Below are positions 8,301 to 19,341 of a stretch of DNA of 64,000 bases, in pieces (the stretch's first letter is position 1; each line of letters begins with the position of its first letter). A model generated the notes under the pieces. It saw only the letters and a list, made by a program, of their open reading frames with translations, ran no database searches and was not told the DNA's origin. Both the position numbers and the translations under genes were made by a program. The stretch lies in NCBI RefSeq assembly GCF_020740795.1, contig NC_067282.1:152196858-152260857 (forward strand). The letters are read 5' to 3'. The DNA comes from Apus apus (Eukaryota; Chordata; Aves; Apodiformes; Apodidae).

Positions 8301-11148
8301 CTTCATGGTTTTGTTTTGTTGAAGCACATGAGTGCCACGTACTCTGTTGCGTGGTACTTCCTGCTCTCTGCTGGAAGGTAGAGACCCATACGAGGCAACA
8401 CCTATAAGAATGAGCAATGGGTTGCCCCTCAGTTGGAGGGACAGTGCAAGAGATAACAAGAGGAGAAAGCCATCTCCGGAAGAGCCCTAGGTTGCTCTGT
8501 GAAGAGCTCCCCTTTAGCTCTCTTCTCTCTAGGCAGATTTCATGTGGTAACAAGTCCACCTCAAGCTGTGAAACGGTTGAGAAGTGGGAACTAAGACCTG
8601 CCTTCCTTGGGGTATGGTAGCCATCCTATGGGTTGAGGTAGACCTTACTGTTCTGTACAAATGGTCCCTCTGGACCCACTAACTGCAAAAACAGCTGTTT
8701 GACTGTGCTGAGGTTTGTAAGTGCACAACAGCTTAAGGAAGAGGGAATGGTTATTGAGCATTTCATGAGCTGTGCTGGTTTCAGTGGAAACCTGATGCTG
8801 TTGTTTACAACACCGTGTTTCAAGAGAGCCAGGAGGAAAGCTGGGTGGCTGTTCCCCATCCTGCCTTTTTGGGCTGATGAATGTGAAACTGAACAGCACG
8901 TTTGCCATGACCACTAATGTAGATCTTGACACTGGTGCTTTAGGCCCATGTCCACGTAGAGCAGCACATCAGCATGTGCACAGCTCACCTCAGAGGCCAT
9001 TGGCTACGCCAGCCAGGCAACTGTTTTGCTCTGATGTAGGCTAATGGTGTGGCATGTCAGAGGCATGTGCAAGGCCTACATTGACAGCTACTAATATGTT
9101 TGGACCATTAAACTTCTCTGTGGGAAGTTTGAGTGCTCTCCCATCTGTAAGGGATGAGGAACCCAAGCTCTTACCTCAGGAGATCCCAGCTTAACCTTTC
9201 TGCAGAAGGTAAGGTCAACACTTGGATTGAACTACCACAGGGTGGTGTTTTTCCTTTATCAGAAGCGGGTACACCAGAGACCTGGCTGGTGGCTCTTGGT
9301 TTCCCTTGAGACATCGGGTGTAGAGCAGCTTCCCTGGTGTATGCTGGCAGCTGTTAATGTGGCATTCCTTTTTCTACAGGGGTACTGATGAGCTCCTGGG
9401 AGTGATGGACAAAGTCACCATCATCAACTCCACCCTAGGAAAAGCTCTTGGAGGAGCTGCAGGTGAAGGCGTTTTCCTGTCCAAGGCCCTAAAGAGCTCC
9501 ACAGCATTGCTTTGACATTTGCTTCCTCCACCTAATGATAGAGCAAAAAATGCATGTTGTCCTCTTCTACTGGTGGCATGAGGCTCAGTTTGGGACCATG
9601 CTCCAGGGTCAAGGGACTTTCTTCATGTGCTCCTTCCACTGTTGCCTTCCCCATGCATTTGCCTTTGAGGTCAAGGTGGAAACTCCTGGTAAAAGGCATC
9701 AGCTGTGATTTTTTTGATATATATATTTTTTTAGGCCTGGTTTGTACTGAAATTCCTGCTGTTGGTGACAGGTTGACTTTATTGAGGGGCCGCCCTCTGA
9801 AGAGGTCACTCTGGGGTGCCTTCTCCATTTCTCTTTCCTCCATCTGCAGGTGGGTACACGACTGGCCCCAAACCCCTCATCGATCTGCTCCGTCAGCGCT
9901 CCCGCCCGTACCTCTTCTCCAACAGCCTGCCCCCTGCTGTGGTGGGCTGTGCATCCAAGGCCCTGGACCTCCTCATGGAGAGCAATGCCATCGCACAGTC
10001 CATGGCTGCCAAGACTCAACGGTGAGGGGGGACATATTGGGGTGGGAGCAGGGGGAGAGCTGAATTAGGAATGAGTTTTCCACCTGTGTTTATTCCCAGT
10101 GACAGCCATGAAGGCAATTAGGAAGTCACAGCTGGGAGGTGCTCAGGGGAAACAGTGAGATGTGTCTATGTGTGTCAGACAGATGTGCAGGCAGATGTGT
10201 CACATATGGATGCTCTCTGTCCTGGGATGCACCTGCCCCTCAAGCAGCTGCAGTCCCCCAGAGCTGAACAGGAAATGGCAGGAGGTCACTGCAAAAAGAG
10301 AGGTCCCTTCTTTTCACAGGAGATGCAGGTGGGGCAGAACCACACTCAGGCTTTCTGTGGCCAGGGCACCCAGAGGAAAGCAAGGCAGCAGTCCCCAAGG
10401 ACAGGCGTGACGAGGCTTTACTCATCCTCTTGTTTACTTCACCAGGTTCAGAAGCAAGATGACAGCAGCTGGCTTCACCATCTCAGGGAAAGACCACCCC
10501 ATCTGTCCTGTTATGCTCGGGGATGCTCGGCTGGCTGCAGTGATGGCTGAGGACATGCTAAACAGAGGTGAACTAGGAAGGGAGCTCTGGATGCAGACAT
10601 ATGCTTTGAAGGAAGGCACAGCCCGTGGTGATGCCAACACTGTCCTTCCTCCAGAGGATGTTCCTGCATGAAATCTGTTATTTCTCTACTCTCCAGCTGC
10701 AGATGTCTTCTTGGTCCCCTCAGACATGGCTTGCTTTGCCTCCTTTACAATTTTTTTGGGGGGGAGGGGTAGGAATTTTACATTAGCCATCTTGTCCTGC
10801 CATGCTGGACTCCATCCACATCACTGGCCCTAACCCTTGTTTCCATGCTTGGGAGCAGGTGCCACTGAAAAATCCTGAAGCCTGGAAATGGTTATTAAGA
10901 GAGCAGGAAGGGTCCAAAAGCATTTCTGTCACCCACTACCACCTCAGCTTCCTTCCTTCCCAGCCAGCTCTGACCCTCCATGTTTTTCCTCCTCAGGCAT
11001 TTACGTCATTGGCTTCAGCTACCCCGTGGTCCCCAAGGGAAAGGCCCGCATCCGGGTCCAGATCTCGGCCGTGCACAGCGACGAGGACATCGACCGCTGT
11101 GTGGAAGCCTTCACTGAGGTGGGACGGAAGCACGGAGCGCTGTCTTGA
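5377..11148 (+). CDS. GCAT: GCAT, mitochondrial 2-amino-3-ketobutyrate CoA ligase
   Basis: Nine coding exons: 5377-5578, 5676-5806, 6574-6675, 7208-7354, 7664-7818, 9380-9462, 9850-10021, 10446-10567, 10997-11148. All have GT-AG introns and the sum is 421 residues (human 419). The enzyme is a PLP-dependent alpha-oxoamine synthase that, with threonine dehydrogenase, converts L-threonine to glycine and acetyl-CoA in the mitochondrial matrix. The first residues ([16 protein letters not shown]) are arginine-rich with no acid, as expected for a mitochondrial presequence. Family blocks are intact: [85 protein letters not shown], the PLP-lysine block [18 protein letters not shown], and [15 protein letters not shown]. 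An upstream in-frame ATG at 5305 would add a proline-rich leader and is disfavoured. Confidence 0.96.
5808..6078. repeat. 39-bp minisatellite in GCAT intron 2
   Basis: About seven head-to-tail copies of a 39-base unit (containing CCCTGCTCCAGGGCTCCACT and CAGACCCCCCGTTACATCC) start right at the exon 2 splice donor. The central copies are identical and the edge copies carry a few changes, pointing to recent expansion. Because 39 is a multiple of three, several frames stay open through it. This explains long false reading frames on both strands. Confidence 0.93.
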
Positions 11149-11328
11149 AGGGCCAATGAACACCTGCCCCAGCACCTTTCCTACCCACAACCAAGTGCCT
11201 GTGCTGAGGGAAAAGGCTTGAGCAGCATGATGCCCAAAGCAGGACTGGTCCTCAAGGCATCGCAGCCTGTAGGAGGCTGTGGCTGTTGCAGTGTGCTGGT
11301 GGCAGCGCTGGCAACCAGCTCTTCCATC

Positions 11329-11334
11329 ATTAAA
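11329..11334 (+). promoter_or_regulatory. GCAT poly(A) signal ATTAAA
   Basis: ATTAAA lies 181 bases after the GCAT stop codon and is followed within 35 bases by a GT/T-rich stretch (GTATTTGTCTAGCTCTTGTT). It is the first good hexamer downstream of the gene, so the 3' UTR is probably about 200 bases. Confidence 0.6.
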
Positions 11335-11359
11335 GGTGTCCTGCAGTGCACCAGGTATT

Positions 11360-13990
11360 TGTCTAGCTCTTGTTTTCGCATATGGGAGGTGCAGCCCATC
11401 CCCATCCTCTCTGTGACTGGAAACTGCTCTGTCTTCCCTGAAGCCTCAGCCCTGAAGTGCTGCAGCTGCTACTCTTTCCTCCTAATGGAAGTCCAGGGTC
11501 ATCTGCTTCCTCCGCTTCTTTTGTGGATCTGGCAGCATCATCCCAGCAGATCTGCCCACTGTAGTTCCCCACCAAAGCAGGCATGTTTCCCAAGCCCTTG
11601 GCAACCTGTGCCACCAGCACCTGCTCTGGGAAAGAAGCCATGGGCTGGCCAAAACTCCAATCCTTCTTTCTTCCTTTGCCACTCTCTGGTGTTGAGTGTG
11701 AGCCTTTCTTGGTCCCCAGGGCAATCAATGCAGCACTCCCAAACCTGCCCAGGAGCTGCATTTATCCCAGAGAGGCTGTTGGGCAGTGAGCAAGCCAAGG
11801 CAGCCAAGACCAGAAGCTTGCCAAGAGGGTCTGTGTTTGCCTGGGGCTCAGGCCAGGGGCAGAGCAGGTGACAGAAACCAGTAATTTTCCTCCCATCAGC
11901 TGTAATTTTCACACAGTTGAGAACACACAGCAGGCTGGGATCTCTGGATTTGTTCCTCTAAGCCATGCTGGGGTAGCAATTTAGCACTCAAGTAGGGACA
12001 AGTAGGTCCTGTCAATCTCTCAGGATTGCTTTGTTTGCATCTCTTTCGCTCCAGATGAGAAATCGTGTGTGTCCTGTGTCTGCCCACATGCTGAGGTGAG
12101 TACCAGCTGCCTGCAGCTGGGGGCAGTCTCCAGCAAAAATGAGGGGGTGCTGTGCTTGAGTGCCAGAGCAGTGGCTCATGTGAGCACTGACCTGCTCTGA
12201 AAATGCTATCCCCATGAGGCAGTCAGGGAGTGAGCTACAGGGTGATAAGGAAGCTGACCTGAACCAGAGCAACTACTGAAGAATACAGAAGTGAATCCAG
12301 GGTTGCAGCACTTTCTGGGATGCAAAAGGCAGGGGAAAAACACATCTTCTATGGGGCTGCTGCCAGACCTCATTGGAGCAGCTGGTAATGTAACCATGTG
12401 CCCTTTTTATTTAATTTTGTCTCCACGGGGCCCTGAGCTCAAACTGCTGATAAAGTATGATATGAAGCTGCCTCTGTGTCCCTCATGGTGCTGCAAGCTG
12501 TACCCCCTTATCAACGGGCAGTATTTCGGGAAAAGGGAACGTAATAGGGAAAGGGTAGCGGGTTGCCCTCAGGCCCCTCTTGCAACTTGGAAGAGATGGA
12601 GCTTCACCCAGATGGGCCCTAGTACAGGGGGTTTAAGTCACTAAACTGAGTCACTGCTGGTTTGAGCCCGATGTGTGTCCACCCCCTCCCTCTCCCCTAC
12701 TTGTGCACCTGTACCACACTCCTCCCTTCCCTCCCTCCTGCTGGTTCCCGGCGCAGGCCTCCCCTTCTCCCCTGGGCTTCTGCAGGCAGCCCTGCTGCTG
12801 CCTCTACTCTGCTCAGGGCAGCCAGCCCAAGCAGTTTAGTTCTGCCCCAGCTGCCCATGTCCCTCTCAATGGGAGAGCAGCCACAAGCAAGAGCAGCAGC
12901 AGCCTCCCTCCCCTGTGATGCACCCACTTGTCTGCCTCCACACGTGCGCTCCCCCCCTTCTCCTCGTCTCCTCCCTAGGCACCCTGACCTCCCCCATCCC
13001 CTCTGTCTCTCCCAGGCCCTTTGGCTGCCAACCCTGCCATGGCTGCCTCTCCGCCTGTCTCAAGGCCAAGCTCTGCAGCAGATTGCGGTTTGCAGAGTGG
13101 CACAGGGAGTGCCAGAGCCTGGGGAAGGCAGTGGGACTCAGGTGATGGCACGCTGGAAATGAATAATGCAGTGCTCATCGACTGCAGGCGCTGTGTTTGT
13201 TAACATTGCATTCCCAAGCAAAGCCTTTGACTCTTTTGTTTCTTCAAGGCTTCCCAATCTAGGTCTGATCTGCAGCTCTTTGCAGCTTTTAGCCCAGAAG
13301 GCAGGGGACTTTTTGCTGGGTGGGATGTAGAGGCAAAACCACTTTTACAGTTCACACCCCGGGCTTGCTGACCCACCCCAAATCCTGTACACTTACCTGT
13401 TGGGTCCCCTTGAGCCAGAGCCACCAACCTTTACATCCCAAAGCGTAGGTGTCAAGTCCCCATGTCTTTCCTATTGTACCTCCAAGTAGGGGACTGTCCT
13501 GTTCCATCCCATTTCCATACACATCCACCCCCATGGATGCTTCCAGCCCTGGGTTCTTGCCCACCTCCCACTCCTCCCACCCTCACCAGGCTACTTCACT
13601 GCGGCCCCAAACCTGCCCTTCTCCCTGATGCCCTCCAGCCCCTTTCCACACCAGGCATTTCCACCCTGATCTGTGCCCCACCTCCCTCTTACCCCCTCTC
13701 CACCAGCATCCCTTTGCCCTCACTCCCTGCCCGCAGCCCTGCCCAGGCAGGCAGGGTTGCCCCAGCTTGGACCAAGTCCACTAGGGCTGATGCAAACAGG
13801 GTCTGAACCCGCCATTGGGTGCCACGATTTTCCCATTTCACATCCTTCACCAGAGATAAATGCCGAGCGAGGACCCCCACCAGTGCGACCTCCACACGTT
13901 GGCAGCCTAGGGGTGCGGCAGCCGTGTGCCCCTCGCCCTGAGGCTTCTGCAAGAAACAGCAATGCCAGCAGCGCTCCCCGTGTCTTTCCG
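11360..13990. other. GCAT-noggin intergenic region, no gene seen
   Basis: I recognise no protein, RNA gene or transposon here. Open frames at 12662-13162 and 13673-14509 are proline/serine/alanine-rich and have the look of chance frames in C-rich sequence. The region 13560-13750 is notably CCT-rich. The last few hundred bases belong to the 3' UTR of the minus-strand noggin-family gene. Confidence 0.5.
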
Positions 13991-13994
13991 GCGG

Positions 13995-14000
13995 TTTATT
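13995..14000 (-). promoter_or_regulatory. Poly(A) signal of the noggin-family gene
   Basis: TTTATT on the plus strand reads AATAAA on the minus strand, 135 bases past the stop codon of the noggin-family gene. It lies in otherwise GC-rich DNA, so it stands out. This supports the gene being transcribed with a short 3' UTR. Confidence 0.65.
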
Positions 14001-14134
14001 TCTCGGCGGGATTATGCCTCCCACTCCCTGGCCCCAGGGGTGAGTCCGGGGGGACTCTTTGTCTCTTCAGGCTTTCTAGCTGCAAGACCAGGTGCTGGGA
14101 GGTCCTTCGGCAGCCCCCCACCCCCAAAGCCCCC

Positions 14135-14902
14135 TCAGCGGCAGGAGCACCTGTAGGCAGCCACGACGGGGTAGGGGATCTGCCGCCAGGCGCAGTGCGG
14201 GGGCCCAGGGAGCTGGGGGGCCCAGCAGTGCCAGGCCAGCAGCTTGATGTGCGTCACCTGCGCGGGGCGGCAGGCCATGCCGGGGGGCCAGGAGCAGCCG
14301 GGGGGGCCGCTCTCGCAGGCCGTGTGCCGCACCCAGCGGGGCCAGAAAACGGCCCCCAGGTCCACCCAGGCGGAGGAGAGGCGGCAGGTGGCCCGCTCCA
14401 CCAGCCACTGCCGCAGGCGGCGGGCCAGGGCCCCGGGCAGCTCGGGGGGCAGCTGCGGGCTGGGGGGCAGCAGGGTGGGCAGCTCCAGCCCCTCCGCTTC
14501 CCTCCATAACTTGCGGCGGTAGCGCCCGGCGCCTTCCGCCAGGTCCCGGCTGAGGGACTCCAGGTTCTCCTCGGCGCTGCTGCCGTTGCGGCCCCGCGGC
14601 TCCTCGGTTGCCATCCAGAAGGGGTCAAAGGCTGAGCCCAGCAGCCGGCGCAGCCGCCCCGGCCGCAGGTGCCGGGGCTTGGGGGAGTAGCGATAGTCCT
14701 CGGGGGAGAGCGAGAGGCTGTAGGGCCGCGCCGGGGCCGAGGGGCGGCCTCGCAGCAGGTGGGCGGTGGGGTCGGCAGTGGTGGGCGGTGGTGGCGGCAG
14801 CTCCCCGGGTTCCTCTGGCTGCAGCGGTGGGCCCAGGGCAGCCGGCGGTGGGAGCAGGCAGAGGAGGAGGAGGAGGAGGAGGAGATGGCGTGGTCCCTCC
14901 AT
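14135..14902 (-). CDS. Noggin-family secreted antagonist, probable Noggin4
   Basis: Intronless gene, as in the noggin family, encoding 255 residues. A leucine-rich signal peptide (MEGPRH then a run of Leu) ends near residue 23. Next comes a proline-rich segment, then HLLRGRPSAPARPYSL resembling the BMP-contacting clip of Noggin (HYLHIRPAPSDNLPL). LRRLLGSAFDPFWMA matches LRSLLGGHYDPGFMA. The C-terminal cystine-knot domain has WVDLGAVFWPRWV (Noggin WNDLGSRFWPRYV), PPGMACRP (PEGMVCKP), CAWRQIPYPVV (CGWIPIQYPII) and a final CSC plus Arg. There is a glycosylation site at N106 (NGSS). Eight domain cysteines are present against nine in Noggin. Sequence divergence from NOG and the location between GCAT and GALR3 suggest the Noggin4 paralogue, reported in frog and chick as a Wnt rather than BMP inhibitor. 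The family call is firm; the paralogue is inferred. Confidence 0.9.
   Translation of the reverse strand: MEGPRHLLLLLLLLCLLPPPAALGPPLQPEEPGELPPPPPTTADPTAHLLRGRPSAPARPYSLSLSPEDYRYSPKPRHLRPGRLRRLLGSAFDPFWMATEEPRGRNGSSAEENLESLSRDLAEGAGRYRRKLWREAEGLELPTLLPPSPQLPPELPGALARRLRQWLVERATCRLSSAWVDLGAVFWPRWVRHTACESGPPGCSWPPGMACRPAQVTHIKLLAWHCWAPQLPGPPHCAWRQIPYPVVAAYRCSCR
14861..14884. repeat. (GAG)8 triplet repeat encoding signal-peptide leucines
   Basis: A perfect GAG repeat on the plus strand reads as CTC on the minus strand and encodes most of the hydrophobic core of the noggin-like signal peptide. Slippage here would change the leucine count without shifting the frame. Confidence 0.85.
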
Positions 14903-15299
14903 GGCGAGTGCCGGGCTGCGGGCTTGCGCTGCTTCGCATCCCCCGGGTTATCGCCGCATCCCGAGGTCTGGCCTTCCCCTTTCCCCTGGTTACAGCAGCT
15001 GATAGTGAGGCAGTGCAGACACCCTGCTCCCTCCCGCCCCAGGGGCAGGCGGGGAGCAGAGGCCACCCTGTCCCTCCTACCAGGCCAAGGGGTGCCAAAG
15101 ACGAGGGCATCAGGGGCTGCCATGGAGGGGAAGGGGCTGGTGCCTCCTGTTCCACATCCTGCTCCGTCACTGGAAGAAGCATCAAGAACCTTCCCAATGA
15201 AGGGAAGGTCTGGTAAGGACCACCAAGCCACACTTGGCCCTAGTTCACCTGGAGGTCTGTAGGGCACAGATTCTGTCACAGGGGTGGATGTGCTGGGGG

Positions 15300-17474
15300 A
15301 GCAGGGGAGCTACGTGGATCGATGTCATATTTTGCCACATGAGCTGGCACATTTGATGTCCAGGGCAGTGGTGGTGGAGCTGAACATCTGGAGATGGGCT
15401 CCCTGGATAGCTTGTCTGCCCACCCCATGCTCCAACACTGGTGGAGGGCAGAAATGGGCTCGATAGAAACCAAAACCTGCTTTCACCTCCTTCCCTGGTT
15501 CAGACGCAGTTGGAAAAACACAATCTGCTCTGTGCTGTGCTGCTAACAATGAATTAATCACACCTAGGAATAGAAATTAATTGCTTGTGCTCTGGAAGGT
15601 TTAGACCCATATCCCAAGGATGAGGCAGGGTCCAGGGTCACCATGGTGGGACATTTATGTTCCCCGGAATTGTTGGATGACACACCTCAAGCACCCAGCA
15701 TCAAGGGGTACCCACAGGGCCCACCGGGGTCCCAAGACCCTTTCTCCTTCCATCCTCTCTCTCCCACTGAAAAACAATGGGATCTTTCTCTGCTGCCCCC
15801 TCCTCACTGGAGCAGGGGAGCGGCTGAGCCCACAGGAAGGCTGGGCAGAGAGGAGTTAACTCCAAACCCAACCTCAGGGAGAGGGGAAAAAAAAACAACC
15901 ATGAACAACCAGAGATCAATGGATCAGCAGCAAGAGCAGGGGGAGGGAAAAGGGGGAGACAGAGAGAGAGAGAGCAGCGGAGCTCCAGAAGCAGAGACAC
16001 AGGCGTGGGAACCGGGAGAAGAGAGAGCAGAGCTGGCTGCCAGGACAGAGACAGCGAAGCACCGGGCAGGGGTGGCAGCGTTGCCCGGACAAAACTCTTC
16101 AGCAGACCACATTCTCCTCACCACTGCTGCCCAGCTGGACCAGAGGTCTCCCCCTGAGCAAGCGGCAAGGCTGCAGGCCCTTCCTTGCAGAGGTGAGTGC
16201 CAGCCTCCCAGGCAAGGGGCAGCCTCCAGCACCCTGAGCAAGGACATGACAGCACCCAGAGATGCCCACTTGCAAGTGTGTGTCCAGAGAGTGACCAGAG
16301 TCCTCAGCTCTAGTGGGGAGATCCCACGGGGCCAGATGGAGGAGCCAGATAGTTGTTAATGGGACAGAGGGGACTGCAGAGACAGAGAGGCAGGGACAAC
16401 CCTTTGGTGTGGTACAGAGAGGCTGCTGGGAAGAAGTGGCATGAGCTGGGGGTTGGGGAGGCATGGGGCCAAGAGCTTGCACGACCCGAAAGAGTGTTAA
16501 TTGCATGTCAACAGTTGCTAGATAACAGTGCCTTTTCCCTCTTGTTGCTGCTCAGTGAAGGACAATTTGTTCTAATGACAACACAACATAGGGAAGGCTC
16601 ATTAAGAGATAGGCTGCTGGTGCTCTGTGCTTGAAGCAGCATTACTCAGGGCTGGAGGAAGTTTTGCAGCAAATCACAATACCCTGAGCTGTGGTAGTAA
16701 CGTGCTCCTTCGCAGTGATCATCGTGGTGTGTTTCAGGCGGCTCTGAGGTCTCCCCTCCATCCTCTCCTAGCTGCCACCATCCAACACATGACCACCATC
16801 TCAGCATGGGGAAGAAGTGCCTTTAGTTGCCTCTCCTCTGTGAAGCATAACGACCATACAGGGAGCAAGGGGCACCCAGCTCTGGGGTTGAGGTGGTCCC
16901 AGCTGAAGGAACTCTCTTGGGGTGGGACCGTGGCAGGTGCTGCTGCTGTGGGGTATCACCCAGGCATCACGTCCCTGCTGCTGGAGGTGGCAGAGCCCTG
17001 TGGCAAAGGTGCCACAACTGCTCACATCCCAAATGCGTCCCCTTCCCCATAGCCTCAGAGCCTGTTGAACACCAGCCAGGATTCAGGCTTGCAAAAGCAA
17101 GCAATCCCAGGAGATTTAGAGCTTTGGGATTGTAAGAGGAATGTAGGGGAGGCCAGGGGACAGGGCAGAAGGTGCTTCAGAGGGGTGGGAGCACAGGAGG
17201 TGCCGTGGTGGGGATGTGAATGCAGGCAGGAAAAAGGGGTTTTGGTTCCACTTGAGCCAGGCCAATGTGGGCTAATTTATCCCAACAGAACCAGAAGTAT
17301 CTGGACACCATAATTTAATGATCTGGTGGGATTAGCATCTCTGGGAGAAAAATGGACATCAGATGAAGCCCAGGATCTGGCACCTTGGGACCAGACCTCT
17401 GGTGGCCATTGTGAGGAGTACCTGCTTGCCTATGGCCATGCACAGTTTCTTTGTCTCCCTTTCTCCCCATGCAG
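15300..17474. other. Region upstream of GALR3, possible noncoding 5' exon
   Basis: No protein gene is recognised. A purine-rich stretch (15940-15975 has a GA repeat) runs to a good donor, GCAGAG followed by GTGAGTG, at 16192/16193. A strong pyrimidine tract and acceptor ends at 17474, only 22 bases before the GALR3 ATG. The pair would fit a noncoding first exon of GALR3. The 16490-16610 segment is AT-rich with homeodomain-like TTAATTGCATG and looks different from its surroundings. Confidence 0.3.
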
Positions 17475-17496
17475 GTCCCTGCAGTCTGATGGGGAG

Positions 17497-19341
17497 ATGC
17501 CAGGAGGCTGGAATGCCTCCTCTGACAGCCCAGAGCTGCGAGCTGCAGGGATTATCGTGCCCGTCATCTTTTCCCTCATCTTCCTCCTGGGCACTGTGGG
17601 GAACGGGCTGGTGCTGGCCGTGCTGCTGCGGAATGGCCAAGTCAAGTACAACACCACCAACCTCTTCATCCTTAACCTGGCTATGGCTGATCTGTGCTTC
17701 ATTGTCTGCTGTGTCCCATTCCAGGCCACCATTTACACCCTGGATGGGTGGCTCTTTGGGGCCTTTGCCTGCAAGGCTGTGCATTTCCTGATCTACCTCA
17801 CCATGTATGCCAGCAGCTTCACCCTGGCTGCTGTCTCCGTTGACAGGCAAGTGTCCCCTCCCTTTTCAGTCCCTCAGCTCAGGGACAACATATTTGCCAC
17901 TCTTGAGCTAAGGGGTGGGAGAAAGACCAGTCCTTAGCCTGTTGTGTGTCCTGTTAGAAGAAGGTAGGGTCTTCCCAGAAGCAGGGACAGCAAAGCCAGC
18001 CTCCTCATCTTGCTGTGCCCTTGACCAGCTCCAAACCAAGCTCTCAGCCTGGTCACCAAGCCCTCACTTGGGAAGGAGGGGTGCAGGCATATGCTAAGTC
18101 TTGGTGTCCACCATGCAAAACCAAGAACAGCAAAGCCCCAAGGCAGCAACGCATCTGGGGAGAGAGCCCTTGGGGTCCTGCTCCTGTCCTTCTCCTCCCT
18201 GGTTCAAGAGACACACTGCTTGCCCTTCCCGAGCTAGCACAGCAGAGTGACTGACAGAGATCCCAGACCTGCTGTTGGGATAACCCTGATCTCCATGTGA
18301 ATTCAGCCTAACCCTCCCTCCCAAGAGTCAGGGAGGTGGAGAGATGTGGCTGCATGTGAAGGGGGGACACACATGGCAGATCCACAGGGCAGGAGGGATA
18401 TCTCATCCCACCCACATCGAGTTTGGTCTCTCCTTCCCCTTCCTCTTCCCACCAGGTACCTGGCCATTCGCTATCCACTGAAGTCCCGGGATCTCCGCAC
18501 CTCCCGGAAAGCAGGAGTGGCCATTGTAGCAATCTGGTCACTGTCCCTGCTCTTCGCAGGGCCTTACCTCAGTTACTACCAGGTTGTCCATTACCATGGG
18601 GTGCCCATCTGTGTCCCCATCTGGGAGGACCAGCGCCGAAAGATTCTGGACATCCTGACATTTGTCTTTGGATACCTCCTGCCCGTGACTGTGGTAAGCC
18701 TGGCATACGCCAGGACCATCAAGTTCCTGTGGACCTCTGTAGACCCCATAGAAAGGATCTCAGAGTCACGGAAGGCCAAGCGTAAGGTGACCAAGATGAT
18801 CGTGGCTGTGGCCATCCTGTTCTGCCTCTGCTGGCTGCCCCACCACCTGGTCATCCTGTGCTTCTGGTTTGGCCACTTCCCCTTCAACCGAGCCACTTAT
18901 GCCTGCCGCCTGGCTTCCCACTGCCTTTCATATGCCAACTCCTGCCTCAACCCCATCGTCTACGCCCTCATCTCCAAGCATTTCCGCAAGCGTTTCAAGC
19001 AGGTCTTCACCTGCCTCTTCTTCCAGAACAAGACCAGGAAGAAGAAGAGAGTTGGAAAGAAAGTCCACATGGTCAGTGTGGGCAAAGGTTTCACCAACAG
19101 CACCAGAGGTTTCTATGGAGGCAACATTGAGGTGACCCAGGACCCAGAGGGGAGCAACAGGAAGAGGGACCTCGAAGGTGCCAGTCATGATGCCAGAGCA
19201 TGGACCCAGCAGGTACCAGATGCTATGGTCTTTGTTCATAAGGAGCTCCTGGAAGAGGAAAGTTTGGCAGTAGCTGGTCATCCCCTTGCCATAACCCCTC
19301 CAAGAGGAATTCAGGAGTTTCTGACTGTTCATTACAGATGA
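17497..19341 (+). CDS. GALR3: Galanin receptor, GALR3 by position
   Basis: Two coding exons, 17497-17846 and 18456-19341, give a 411-residue class A GPCR (human GALR3 368, GALR2 387). Seven hydrophobic segments are seen, starting [19 protein letters not shown]. The extracellular N-terminus carries an NAS glycosylation site. TM2/ECL1 reads [20 protein letters not shown], and C92 is the TM3 disulfide cysteine. The DRY motif is D116-R117-Y118, with R117 split by the intron at the position used by GALR2/GALR3 genes. TM6 has CLCWLPHH, and TM7 has [14 protein letters not shown]. The cytoplasmic tail is long and basic ([12 protein letters not shown]). Similarity lies between GALR2 and GALR3; placement between GCAT and ANKRD54 matches human GALR3. 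Bird literature names a 'GalR2-like' receptor that may be this gene. The receptors bind galanin and spexin. The intron begins with GC. Confidence 0.92.

Noticed and set aside
12662-13162. Proline/serine-rich open frame of 166 codons
   Set aside because: Biased composition, no homology I recognise, no splice or promoter context.
13673-14509. 278-codon plus-strand frame opposite the noggin-like gene
   Set aside because: Antisense shadow in GC-rich DNA; the minus strand carries the recognisable protein.
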